Shown in pieces: positions 56,420 through 64,000 of a DNA stretch of 64,000 bases. Origin of the DNA: Branchinecta lynchi. Its lineage: Eukaryota; Arthropoda; Branchiopoda; Anostraca; Branchinectidae. The stretch lies in NCBI GenBank assembly GCA_023053575.1, contig JAKZAP010000018.1:13668202-13732201 (forward strand), written 5' to 3'. The translations under genes were made by a program, and so were the position numbers. Under the pieces are notes generated by a model. It was not told the origin of the DNA. It ran no database searches and was given only the letters and a program-made list of their open reading frames with translations. Numbering within the stretch: position 1 is the first letter of the stretch; the number at the start of each line of letters is the position of its first letter.

Positions 56420-56762
56420 TTTGGGATCCCAAAACGTAAGTGGAGGAAACCTATGACATCGCAAAAATGTCCGTCTGTCCTTCTGTCTGTAAGCATGATA
56501 ACTCTCGAAGGAAATGAGATATTTTGATGAAACTTGGTGTGAGGATTCTTTGGGTCAAGGGTAAGGTCAAGTTCGTAGATGGGCTCTGTAGTTCAACATC
56601 TAGGGGTGGGGGAGGGGGTTTTAAATTAAGGGGCAAAACAAATATTTTTTAAAAGCTATTGAGATAGTTGATTTAGGGGTAATGAGACATGCTGAATCCG
56701 AATATGAAAGTTATTTTGTTGCCGGACAAGTAGTTCACCCGGAATCCGGTGAAAACCGGACA
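56420..56762 (-). mobile_element. Family B element, copy 9, right-end fragment
   Basis: Starts with TTTTGGGATCCCAAAACGTA (56,418-56,437) in reverse orientation, with the CCGTCTGTCCTTCTGTCTGT microsatellite, and stops after one CCGGAATCCGG unit. Confidence 0.65.
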
Positions 56763-57881
56763 CAAAACCCCTTTATTCTCAAATGATTACAGCTTGACGC
56801 ACGTGGCCGACAATCACTTGTTTATTCAGTGACGTAATCGAAGGTCGAAGGGGTCTCAAAGGTTTTATACAGAGGCGAAAGAGACATGGGGTGAATGTGT
56901 TTATTTTATCGCGGGTTTCGATAGAGAGGAATTGATTATTAATTAGTTTGCGTGCTGAATTTTACAGCTGGGAGATAGGAGGAGGTACACAGGTAGGCCG
57001 ATTGGGAGAATTGATCGTTCCTTCTGCCCGATGTTTGGAGACGCGAGAGTCTGTGCGACATATTATGTGTAATTGTAGGAAATGTAGTAGGAATAAGTGA
57101 GGGGTTGCTCACTGAAAAAGGTGTACTTAGTAAGGGAGGGGTTATTCACTGGAAACAAAGATGTACTTGATAAGTGAGGGGATGCTCAGTGCGTGTACTA
57201 AAGTTGCTTGGGGAGGGGGTGGGGTGAGCCGGTCCCAGGTACTCGTGAGCCAATCCCAGGTGCACACGAGGGGTTAGGAATTGGGTGTACCCGTTAAAGG
57301 AGTACTCGAGGAGTAGACACTTGGGTGAGCCAATCCCAGGTGCTAGGTGTGCGAGCCAGTCCTAGGTGCTTGTTGAACCAATCCCAGGTCTACGCGATTA
57401 CTCACTTGCAAACAAAAAATCAGGGATTAGGAACTGGGTTTTGAGGGGGATTTCCCGGGGGAATTATCGGATTTTGAACTTTATTTCCTTGACGGATAAG
57501 CTGGCAAAATTTGCAAGGTTCGGTTCTAGCGTCACCAGCCAAGTCACCAGATCTTTTGCTCTGCATGCAGTTCGCCGGGAATGCTGCTAAATTACGAGGA
57601 ATTTGGTAGAAAAAGAACAACACAATTCTAAAATACCTTTTTGAGGTCGATTAGATATGAGATACTGGACTAAACATGATTGTTGAATCCGTATCTAAAC
57701 TTGGTTTCCTCATTTGACTATGAGGCTACATCGGATTCATTGCACAAAGCTGCTTGGAGAAAGGTCTTGAGCCGACCATAAAGGCCACGCTTAATGCTCG
57801 AATGCCTGTACGAGGATAAATAATATCGGCAATTACAGGTAAAATAGTTAACCTTTTCCTGTTGAATAAGTCTATTTGAAG
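56763..57881 (+). other. Probable 5' region of the downstream LINE, with degenerate repeats
   Basis: Between 57,080 and 57,400 several short phrases recur: GTGAGGGGTTGCTCACTG / GGAGGGGTTATTCACTGG / GTGAGGGGATGCTCAGTG, and GAGCCAATCCCAGGTGC / GAGCCGGTCCCAGGTAC / GAACCAATCCCAGGTC. Such subrepeats are common in LINE 5' UTRs, but no border was found to prove it. Confidence 0.4.
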
Positions 57882-58976
57882 ATGCCAGAGGCCGTGCTCC
57901 AAGATTCAGTCAACCAAATACTGGCCGAATTAGCCAAATTGAGGTCCGAAATGAATGCTAAATTCGTGGAACTGAACCCAAAAATAGACGATCTGCGCAG
58001 CGAGTTTTCGGCCGTTGCGGTTAAATTGGAATCGAATGTAGCAGGCCTGTCAGCAAAAACCGTGCATATTTCTCAGGAAATTCTGTTACTGCGACGCGAA
58101 GCCGAAGCGAACTGTTTGAAAATCGAGCGATTGGAAGCGGAATCGAAAAAGGCGAACCTAGTGCTGTACAATTTCAACCCCAGAAGGAGGGGCTACTCGC
58201 TTAGAGACGACATTTTGCAATGCTTGAACGAGATAATTCCTGATTTAAATCTACGTGATTATGACATCAGCGACGCGTTTCGTCTTAAGGCACGAGCCGG
58301 AGACACACGCCCCGTTTTAATCAAATTCGGATCTTTTGGTTTGCGTAATCTAGTCCTCCGATCGCAAAGAAACCTCAGATCTTTTTCCCTATCGGTCGCA
58401 CCTGATTTCACAGATGGCGAAAAGCTGGCAAGAAACAAGCTCAAACCAGTACTCGAGCGTGCGCGTGCCTCGGGGGCGAACGAAATTCGTCTAAGGGGAA
58501 CGAGGTTATTTATCAACGATAGAGAATTTTTCTACGATAAGGCGACTGATGAAGTTAAAAGTCAACAGGAAGCAAGGGGACCGCGCCCACCCGTGCCAAC
58601 CCCAGCACGTCAGAGGGCGGACTCTGTCAAGTCTGATGTTTGTCAGTTGTCAGATATTTCCGTGTCTAGTGCAGGGACGATAGTGCAGGCCCAGCCGAAT
58701 GGGAGTCAACCCTTTATCACAGGCCAGGTTAAGCGCACGAGTGCCGATATTGTCAGCCCTAATGATGTTCTTTCGCAACCTGCCGCTAGTATTACGCGCC
58801 GTAGCAGTGAAAGGCCGAGTGGTGACGCACGAGGTTTGCGTGGAAGAAGCAGGTCAATCGGGGTCTGTGGTAATAACCCCCGGCAGTTGTTTCAAATGAA
58901 TAGGCCTAGCACTCAAACTGGTGATTCGTCATTTACCAGTGACCAAGATTCTTCGATTCCGATTGAGGACTATTAG
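57882..58976 (+). CDS. LINE ORF1 protein: coiled coil plus RRM-like nucleic-acid-binding region
   Basis: 364 codons from ATG 57,882 to TAG 58,974-58,976. Residues about 10-95 form heptad-rich helix (ILAELAKLRSEM, then ILLLRREAEANCLKIERLEA), a predicted coiled coil. From about residue 95, NLVLYNF, DAFRLKARAGDTRPVLIKF and SVAPDFTDGEKLARNKLKP follow the pattern of L1/Tx1-type (Transposase_22-like) ORF1 proteins: an RRM fold, then a C-terminal domain. The last ~130 residues are Ser/Pro/Arg-rich and look disordered. ORF1 proteins coat the element RNA as trimers; that role is inferred. The frame is undamaged. ORF2 continues in the same frame after the single TAG. Confidence 0.8.
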   Translation: MPEAVLQDSVNQILAELAKLRSEMNAKFVELNPKIDDLRSEFSAVAVKLESNVAGLSAKTVHISQEILLLRREAEANCLKIERLEAESKKANLVLYNFNPRRRGYSLRDDILQCLNEIIPDLNLRDYDISDAFRLKARAGDTRPVLIKFGSFGLRNLVLRSQRNLRSFSLSVAPDFTDGEKLARNKLKPVLERARASGANEIRLRGTRLFINDREFFYDKATDEVKSQQEARGPRPPVPTPARQRADSVKSDVCQLSDISVSSAGTIVQAQPNGSQPFITGQVKRTSADIVSPNDVLSQPAASITRRSSERPSGDARGLRGRSRSIGVCGNNPRQLFQMNRPSTQTGDSSFTSDQDSSIPIEDY

Positions 58977-59003
58977 GGAAGCCAGGGCCATGGCCTAGCT
59001 GCT
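58974..59003 (+). promoter_or_regulatory. ORF1/ORF2 junction: in-frame UAG and palindrome, candidate recoding site
   Basis: The TAG (58,974-58,976) is followed by GGAAGCCAGGGCCATGGCC. Ten codons later the endonuclease domain starts in the same frame, with no in-frame ATG before it. GGCCATGGCC (about 58,986-58,995) can form a stem, and the out-of-frame ATG in it makes a three-codon ATG-GCC-TAG minimal ORF. The context UAG-GGA-N-N-N-CAG-GG is reminiscent of the gammaretrovirus gag-pol readthrough stop. Readthrough or reinitiation is inference. Confidence 0.4.
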
Positions 59004-60917
59004 GTGAAAGTAGTTCATTGGAACATTCAAGGATTTAAAACTGAGAAAGTAGAATCGTTGCTTAAAGAGGAAAGATGGGACATTATAAGTTTGGTGGAAA
59101 CGTGGTCGTCCGTGGATAGGCCTATTGTAATTAGTGGATTTAAAGAGTTTGCGGCAAATAGGAAGGTTTCTCGGAATGGACGATTTTACGGGGGAGTATC
59201 CCTTTTCATACGGGTTGGAATGTTTAGTATTTGTCAACGGATTAAAAGTAGATCAGATAATTTGGTTTGGTTATTACTTTCAGTGAATAAATTACGAGTG
59301 ATTGTGTGTAGTGTTTATATACCCCCAGAAAATAGCTCTTATTGTGATGAGGATACGTGGGATATTCTCTACAAAGAATAAAGTGTTCATAGTAGATCTC
59401 ACCCTAATTATGATTTTCTTTTCATAGGGGATTTCAACGCATATACTAGCGATTGTACAGAGGAGTCGTATATGTTTGGTGATCCGAAGGAATCGTCCCG
59501 TGTGGAAGATTTTGAAAATGCTTATCAATTTGCGAGGATGCGAAGAAGCAAGGACCAGGCACGTATGAAAAATAAATGGGGACGAAAATTGCTTGAATTT
59601 TGTGGTCTTGAAAATTTAGTTATTTTGAATGGTAGGGTGGGAAAAGATAGGTCCGGGGAATTTACTTGTTTCTCTGGAATAGCCCCAAGCGTTATTGATT
59701 ATGGGTTAGTGAGTGTTCCTTTTTTGCCCCGTTGTAGAGACTTTGGGGCTCTTGATGTTGTTGGATCAGACCATGTGCCTGTGTTTGTGGTTTTAGAATA
59801 TGAGCTACCTAAATATAGTTTAGGATCCCAGGTGAGTTACAGGAAGGGTGCGTCACTGGCGAAAGGTGATGATTCGACAATAAGGAGAGGTATAAAATTA
59901 AGTAGGGAACTAGAATCTCCATTTAAGATTAGGCTATCCGATGAGGATTTAGAGTTGAGACTTAGTCAGTGCTTAAATGTAGGTAAGGATAGGGAGGTTG
60001 AGCTTGTAATCAGTGAGTTGGTTTCAGTAATGCATGGGGCAGTAGCGCTAACGCATATGAATTCTTCTAATGGGAATGTAAATAACAAAGATATTTTTTT
60101 TGATGCGGAATGTAAAGACAAAAAGAGTGAAGTTATAATTGCGCTGAGACGAGTTAAAGGAAGTAATGAAGATAATCGTCCCCAAGCTTTACAGGATTAT
60201 AAAAAGAAAAGAAAAGAGTATAAAACAATGTTGAAAGATAAGAAGTATTTGCTGGATAAAAGATCAAATAATAGGATTATGGAATTGTTTCATGGGAAAA
60301 GTAACGGGGATTTCTGGAAGGAAATTAAAGCGTCAATGCATGGGCCGTCTCAAGATTTTGTCCCACCTGCAGAGTCTTGGGTGGATTTTTTTGAGAGTAA
60401 AGAACCGCCTAGTGTTATTAATAGTGCATTAAATGAGCCTACAGTTCATGATAGTCTGACGAGTAGTCTTAGAAACCAGCCATGCTTCCCTTTAAACGAG
60501 GAAGATTCTAGGCTAATTGATAAAGTAAAGGAACAGGAAATGTGGGATCAGTTGAAAAGGATGAAAGGTTCGTCAGCTCCAGGTGTAGATGGAATTCCTA
60601 CAAGACTATGGAGTTGGGGTAGAACTGTTTTATTACCCATTTTGGCGGCAATTTTTTCAGTATTAGTTGAAAAAGCTTACTGGCCACGACAATGGGATAC
60701 GTCAATTGTTATTCCCCTATTTAAAAAGGGGGACAGGACAAGGCATGATAATTATAGAGTTATTCACCTAGCAAACGCAGTTAGTAAGATTTTCTGCAAG
60801 GTGCTTGATTTTAGGCTAAAAAATTGGCTAGAAAAGGCAGAGAAGCTTAGTCCAGTTCAGGCAGGGTTCAGAGAAGGTTATTCTACTTTGGACCAAATTT
60901 TTGTTTTAAATTGTTAA
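59004..60917 (+). pseudogene. LINE ORF2: AP endonuclease and N-terminal RT, nonsense-mutated and truncated
   Basis: Same frame as ORF1. Endonuclease motifs: VVHWNIQGF, SLVETWS, FYGGVSLFIR, CSVYIPP, FIGDFNAYTSD, SVIDYGLVS and VVGSDHVPV. An in-frame TAA at 59,379-59,381 interrupts the domain between CSVYIPP and GDFNAY; the same frame continues past it. The RT begins with SSAPGVDGIPTRLW, then WDTSIVIPLFKKGD, NYRVIHLANAVSKIF and SPVQAGFREGYSTLDQIFVL. It ends at TAA 60,915-60,917, before motif A and the catalytic YADD box. The loss coincides with the LTR sequence that follows, so the rest was probably displaced by that insertion beyond the window. The LINE clade is not assigned. Confidence 0.82.
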
Positions 60918-61585
60918 GAAGATGGACGAGTGGAGGCAAGGTTTAATGAAGATAAGGCTCCTGGGGGGTGGGCTGAAGACATTCTGACAACGTAGGTGCC
61001 CACTAGCCCCAGGACCAGTCAGGAATCCGGACAAAAGAGACAAGGGAAAGTCTCAGGGAATTCTATAGCTCAGCCGCAGTCAATCCAGAAATCCCTAATC
61101 AAGCTGGTTCACACATCCTAGCGAAGCTGGAATTCACATATCCAGTCAAGCCCGAGGCCTACTAGCCGAGATGGACCATAACGTCTATAGTTAATTTATC
61201 TATGTAAATCGTGTACAAGAGTGTGACACATATAATATAGCACTAATGGGTCCCTAACTAAATATGTAAACTGGTCCTTACCATAAATTATAATACAGAG
61301 TAACGGAGGTCTTACTCCGACCAAGGATGAAAGAGAACTACTTTTGGCTGCGGATTCATTACGCAGCCAAAATACTTAGAATGAAATGGATCAAAGCCTG
61401 ACCTCGGATTAGCGAGCAGCTAACTGAAGCTAGGATAAAGACCGAGTGACCTATTGTCACGATGCCGGGAAATTAATGATGGTGATGGAAACCGAAGAGA
61501 TATATAGAAAAGTAGGCGATAGATGGAGGGAATAACTAGGAGGACTATTGCAGAGCAAAGTGCTATGGGATGTCTCCATAACACA
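60918..61585 (-). repeat. Probable 3' LTR of a Ty3/gypsy element (left limit uncertain)
   Basis: On the minus strand a polypurine tract is followed by TGTGTTATGG, a canonical TG start, at 61,585. A TATA-like CTATATATCTC lies about 90 bp in. The CA end is not proven: candidate + strand starts are TGTTAAGA near 60,913 or TGACAACG near 60,987. The second LTR lies beyond the window, so the target duplication cannot be checked. Confidence 0.5.
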
Positions 61586-61597
61586 CCTCCCCCCCTT
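61586..61597 (-). promoter_or_regulatory. Polypurine tract of the LTR element
   Basis: On the minus strand AAGGGGGGGAGG directly precedes TGTG. Such a tract primes plus-strand DNA synthesis in LTR retroelements. Confidence 0.55.
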
Positions 61598-63474
61598 GGG
61601 CAGAGTGGTGTACGGGCAACAAAAGATTCTACAATGTTTCCATTCCAGCCCCACCTACTAACATACCATCGATAGCTAAGCCATCGCGGCAACCCAGGTT
61701 TCTGACAGAGGGGGCAATCAAATAAGTGTCAAAAATCAAAGCCCACTCTCTGTTCAGTTAGTTCAGGGTCCTTTATTGAGCTTCAGTCCTACTGACCTTA
61801 CCCTGACCACACGAACCAAACCAAAACAAATATAAAATGCGAAATAAAGGCAGAATTAATATTTGAAGCGTCGATGCCTTTAAGTTCTAAAATAAATTAG
61901 GGCTGGAAGAAACTTTAAAAAGGGATTATCAGGGAAATATTGGGGAACTGTTGCCAGTACCACAACTCGTCCCAAAAGAGAAGTCTCTGAGATTTGTTAA
62001 AAATAGAAAATGGAAAAGGGAAAACTAGGAGGAATTTGGGAGGAAAGGGAAAAAGAAAGGCCGCAATTTTAAAAATTACTCCAGTTAGCTGTCGCAACGA
62101 CCTAAGGTAAGACCTTGATGCAAAAAAAACTTGAAGTAGAAATGGGGGAGGTCCTACGCACTCTAAGCCGCAAAATAAAGCACTAAAGGTAAGGGCACGA
62201 AAGTAATGGAAGCGCAAAAGACAGGCGCAGAGCATTTTTAAGCATGATTGCCGGACACACGGCGTCAATCTGATGATTGATAATATATACATTATATGAA
62301 GAAGTATAAGGCAACAAAGCGCGGAAAACAAAAGCTAGCGGTGGCCGACAAACGGCTTCAGTCAGATCGACCGAAAAGTTGAAGGAACTGCGTGAAAAGC
62401 GCGGAAGCAGAAAAAGCAATGCTTAAAGGAACAGTGCAGTTATCGCAAGGACAAGCGAAGCGAAACCGAAATCAACATATGTACAAAAGCGACTTTAAAG
62501 AGGGCCTACACAATTAAACTAAGAAGGGGGGGGGGGGGGGGGGACGAACATATATATACCTAACCGGAAATATTTATAGCCGCACTTGCGAGCGGGAAAA
62601 CGCGGACCTAATACTCCTACCTAAATATTTACATTTCCACTTGGCTGTCGTGGTGTCCAGTCGAGGTGATCCGGACTGATGGAGGTGGATTTGGAGGATT
62701 TGACTAGTGATGGGGGTTGAGTTGATGGTGGAATAGTTGTTGGTTGTTCGTGTAGATGGCGCTGGTGATGAGATTTGCGTTGATGATGTTAGAGTGATTG
62801 TTGGTTTAAAGCTGGATTGAGGGTCAGGGTGGGGAGGCCGGAATTGTAAGTGGACGAGGCCGTGACGCAGGACGGAGATCGGCTGTCAGAGTAGGCTCGG
62901 CTTGGCTCAACCCATGGTGGGGAGATAGGAGGATGCTGAGTGCTGAGGTGGGGTCCGGAGCGACGGATAAGGGGGGGGGGGGGGCTGGCACGGATTGTGC
63001 GGCGTCGGTGGCGTGATTCAAAAGATTGGTGGACAATGACTCTCGGGGCGTCGGCGGCGTTACAGGCTCCTTTGGTGGCGTTGGCGGTGTAAGTTGTCCC
63101 ATAGGAGGCGCTTTGGCCCTCGAAGACGCTGGGACCTCAGCGCCACTGCCTCTTCTGTCGCAACCTGCGTGCCATACAAAAAGTCCGTCCGAAAATGTAA
63201 ATATAAACAAACATTTGCAGAAAAAAATCGATTGGGAGTCAGACCACTCTGATTTAAAGACTAATTGCTAACGTTTGAAAATTTTGAATCGGATAGAAAT
63301 TTTCAACAAAATTTACATTAGAATTGGAAACCAACTGGAAAATGGAATTTTTTCAAACAATCTGGAATATTTTTCATTAGATTTGTTTTATTTAAGGTGT
63401 ATTGTGGTAGAATTAAAGAAATGGCGTCAAACCGAGACCGAAAGTCGGTCCGGTTGCTTGCGCCGTGTGAACCA
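61598..63474 (-). other. 3' internal region of the LTR element, no supported ORF
   Basis: It contains a G-run (62,526-62,543), AATAAA on the minus strand (about 61,772-61,777) and a proline-rich minus frame (63,210-62,824; TPPTPPKEPVTPPTP). That frame might be a decayed tail of pol or an accessory ORF, but it has no recognised domain. This is long for an untranslated stretch between integrase and PPT, so an env-like or accessory gene may have decayed here. Confidence 0.35.
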
Positions 63475-64000
63475 TTACCACCAATTCAGACGGTACGGCA
63501 CGGGGCGGCGACTGGCGTGGGTCCACCAGCGGCGATGACACCTGGAAGAGAAAAGTGATTGCTCGGAGGGACACTCCGGCGTTACTGGCCGGGGCCAATC
63601 GCTTCTCATAGTATCATTTTGCCCTGCATAACCTATTTCGTGAGGGGATAGAGAGAAAATCTGACTATACTGAGGAGGATGAATAGGATGACTGGTAGGC
63701 CTTGACACTGGCTCTACCGAAGGTTGAATCAGTCGTGGCCTTACCACTGTCCGTTCCAGTTTTGGGAATGGAGGAGACGGGTAATATTCTCTAGGTGATG
63801 CACACGGCGGTGAAAACGGCTGTTTCCAAACAAGAACAGTTGGTGAGCTAGCTACACCGACTCTTGGCTCTACGAATGTAAATCTTGGACCAGATTTTTC
63901 CAAGCGGTCATAGTGGACGACTTGTTTTTGTGATCTGAGTTTCTGAATTTCGTAGTTTCTGCCTTTGTTTAGAACGCGAACAACATGATAGGGTCCATCC
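63475..64000 (-). CDS. Ty3/gypsy pol: integrase C-terminal GPY/F region (partial)
   Basis: The frame is open from the window edge. It begins DGPYHVVRVLNKGRNYEIQK and continues LRSQKQVVHYDRLEKSGPRF. This is the GPY/F module found at the end of Ty3/gypsy and retroviral integrases: GPYxV, a hydrophobic strand, then VVHxDRL. After it comes a 140-residue Pro/Ser-rich tail ending at 63,475. The catalytic core, RT, protease and gag must lie to the right of the window. The tail has no chromodomain that I can see. A possible frameshift near 63,560 would extend it in another frame to about 63,413. Confidence 0.8.
   Translation of the reverse strand, partial: DGPYHVVRVLNKGRNYEIQKLRSQKQVVHYDRLEKSGPRFTFVEPRVGVASSPTVLVWKQPFSPPCASPREYYPSPPFPKLERTVVRPRLIQPSVEPVSRPTSHPIHPPQYSQIFSLSPHEIGYAGQNDTMRSDWPRPVTPECPSEQSLFSSRCHRRWWTHASRRPVPYRLNWW

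Noticed and set aside
61420..61692. A 90-codon minus frame near the LTR
   Set aside because: It spans the polypurine tract and the predicted LTR start, so it is better explained as LTR sequence.
62824..63210. A 128-residue proline-rich protein on the minus strand
   Set aside because: No domain, G-run at the C-terminal half, and location in the 3' region of the LTR element; kept only as a note there.

Overview
This is a repeat-crowded stretch of an animal nuclear genome, probably a marine-type invertebrate; I cannot name the species. The animal origin rests on two spliced exons of a synaptotagmin-like C2B domain on the + strand, with GT/AG splice sites, a 27.3 kb intron and an AATAAA signal with a GT-rich element. 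Almost everything else is transposable-element sequence: APE-type LINEs, a Ty3/gypsy LTR element, a decayed hAT transposase, tRNA-derived SINEs, several MITEs, a foldback element, and two abundant interspersed families built from internal tandem repeats, an ACGG-type microsatellite and a terminal hairpin. No bacterial features (operons, ribosome binding sites, CRISPR) are present.

Layout. 0-8 kb: family A copy (232-1447), family B copy (2261-3358), and a hAT transposase pseudogene (4782-7675) split by a second family A copy. 8-15.8 kb: two unrecognised decayed reading frames, a tRNA-SINE, a third family A copy, an inverted-repeat MITE and one half of a duplicated segment. 15,810-16,005: first recognisable C2B exon. 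16,006-43,356: a single intron containing family A copies, family B copies, a near-intact CR1/L2-like LINE (22.7-25.9 kb, minus), a foldback element with 16-bp tandem-repeat arms and apparent target duplication (30.9-32.5 kb), a palindromic MITE (33.4-33.8 kb), and two 16-bp-unit tandem arrays (34.6-35.4 and 42.55-43.03 kb). 43,357-43,487: last exon, stop codon and poly(A) signal. 44-57 kb: intergenic; a broken LINE flanked by an inverted repeat, further A and B copies, a hairpin MITE nested in an A copy, a second SINE, and the second half of the duplicated segment carrying a MITE that is absent from the first half. 57.9-60.9 kb: a LINE whose ORF1 (coiled coil plus RRM-like region) and ORF2 (endonuclease plus partial RT) lie in the same frame, separated by one UAG. 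60.9-64 kb: a Ty3/gypsy element on the minus strand (integrase tail, polypurine tract, 3' LTR) that appears to have landed in the LINE and runs off the window.

The only host gene I can support is the synaptotagmin-like gene; its upstream exons are not seen and probably lie to the left of the window. Points most worth a second look are the in-frame UAG between LINE ORF1 and ORF2, the foldback element with its possibly captured coding tail, the common architecture of families A and B, and the exon pair across the transposon-filled intron.
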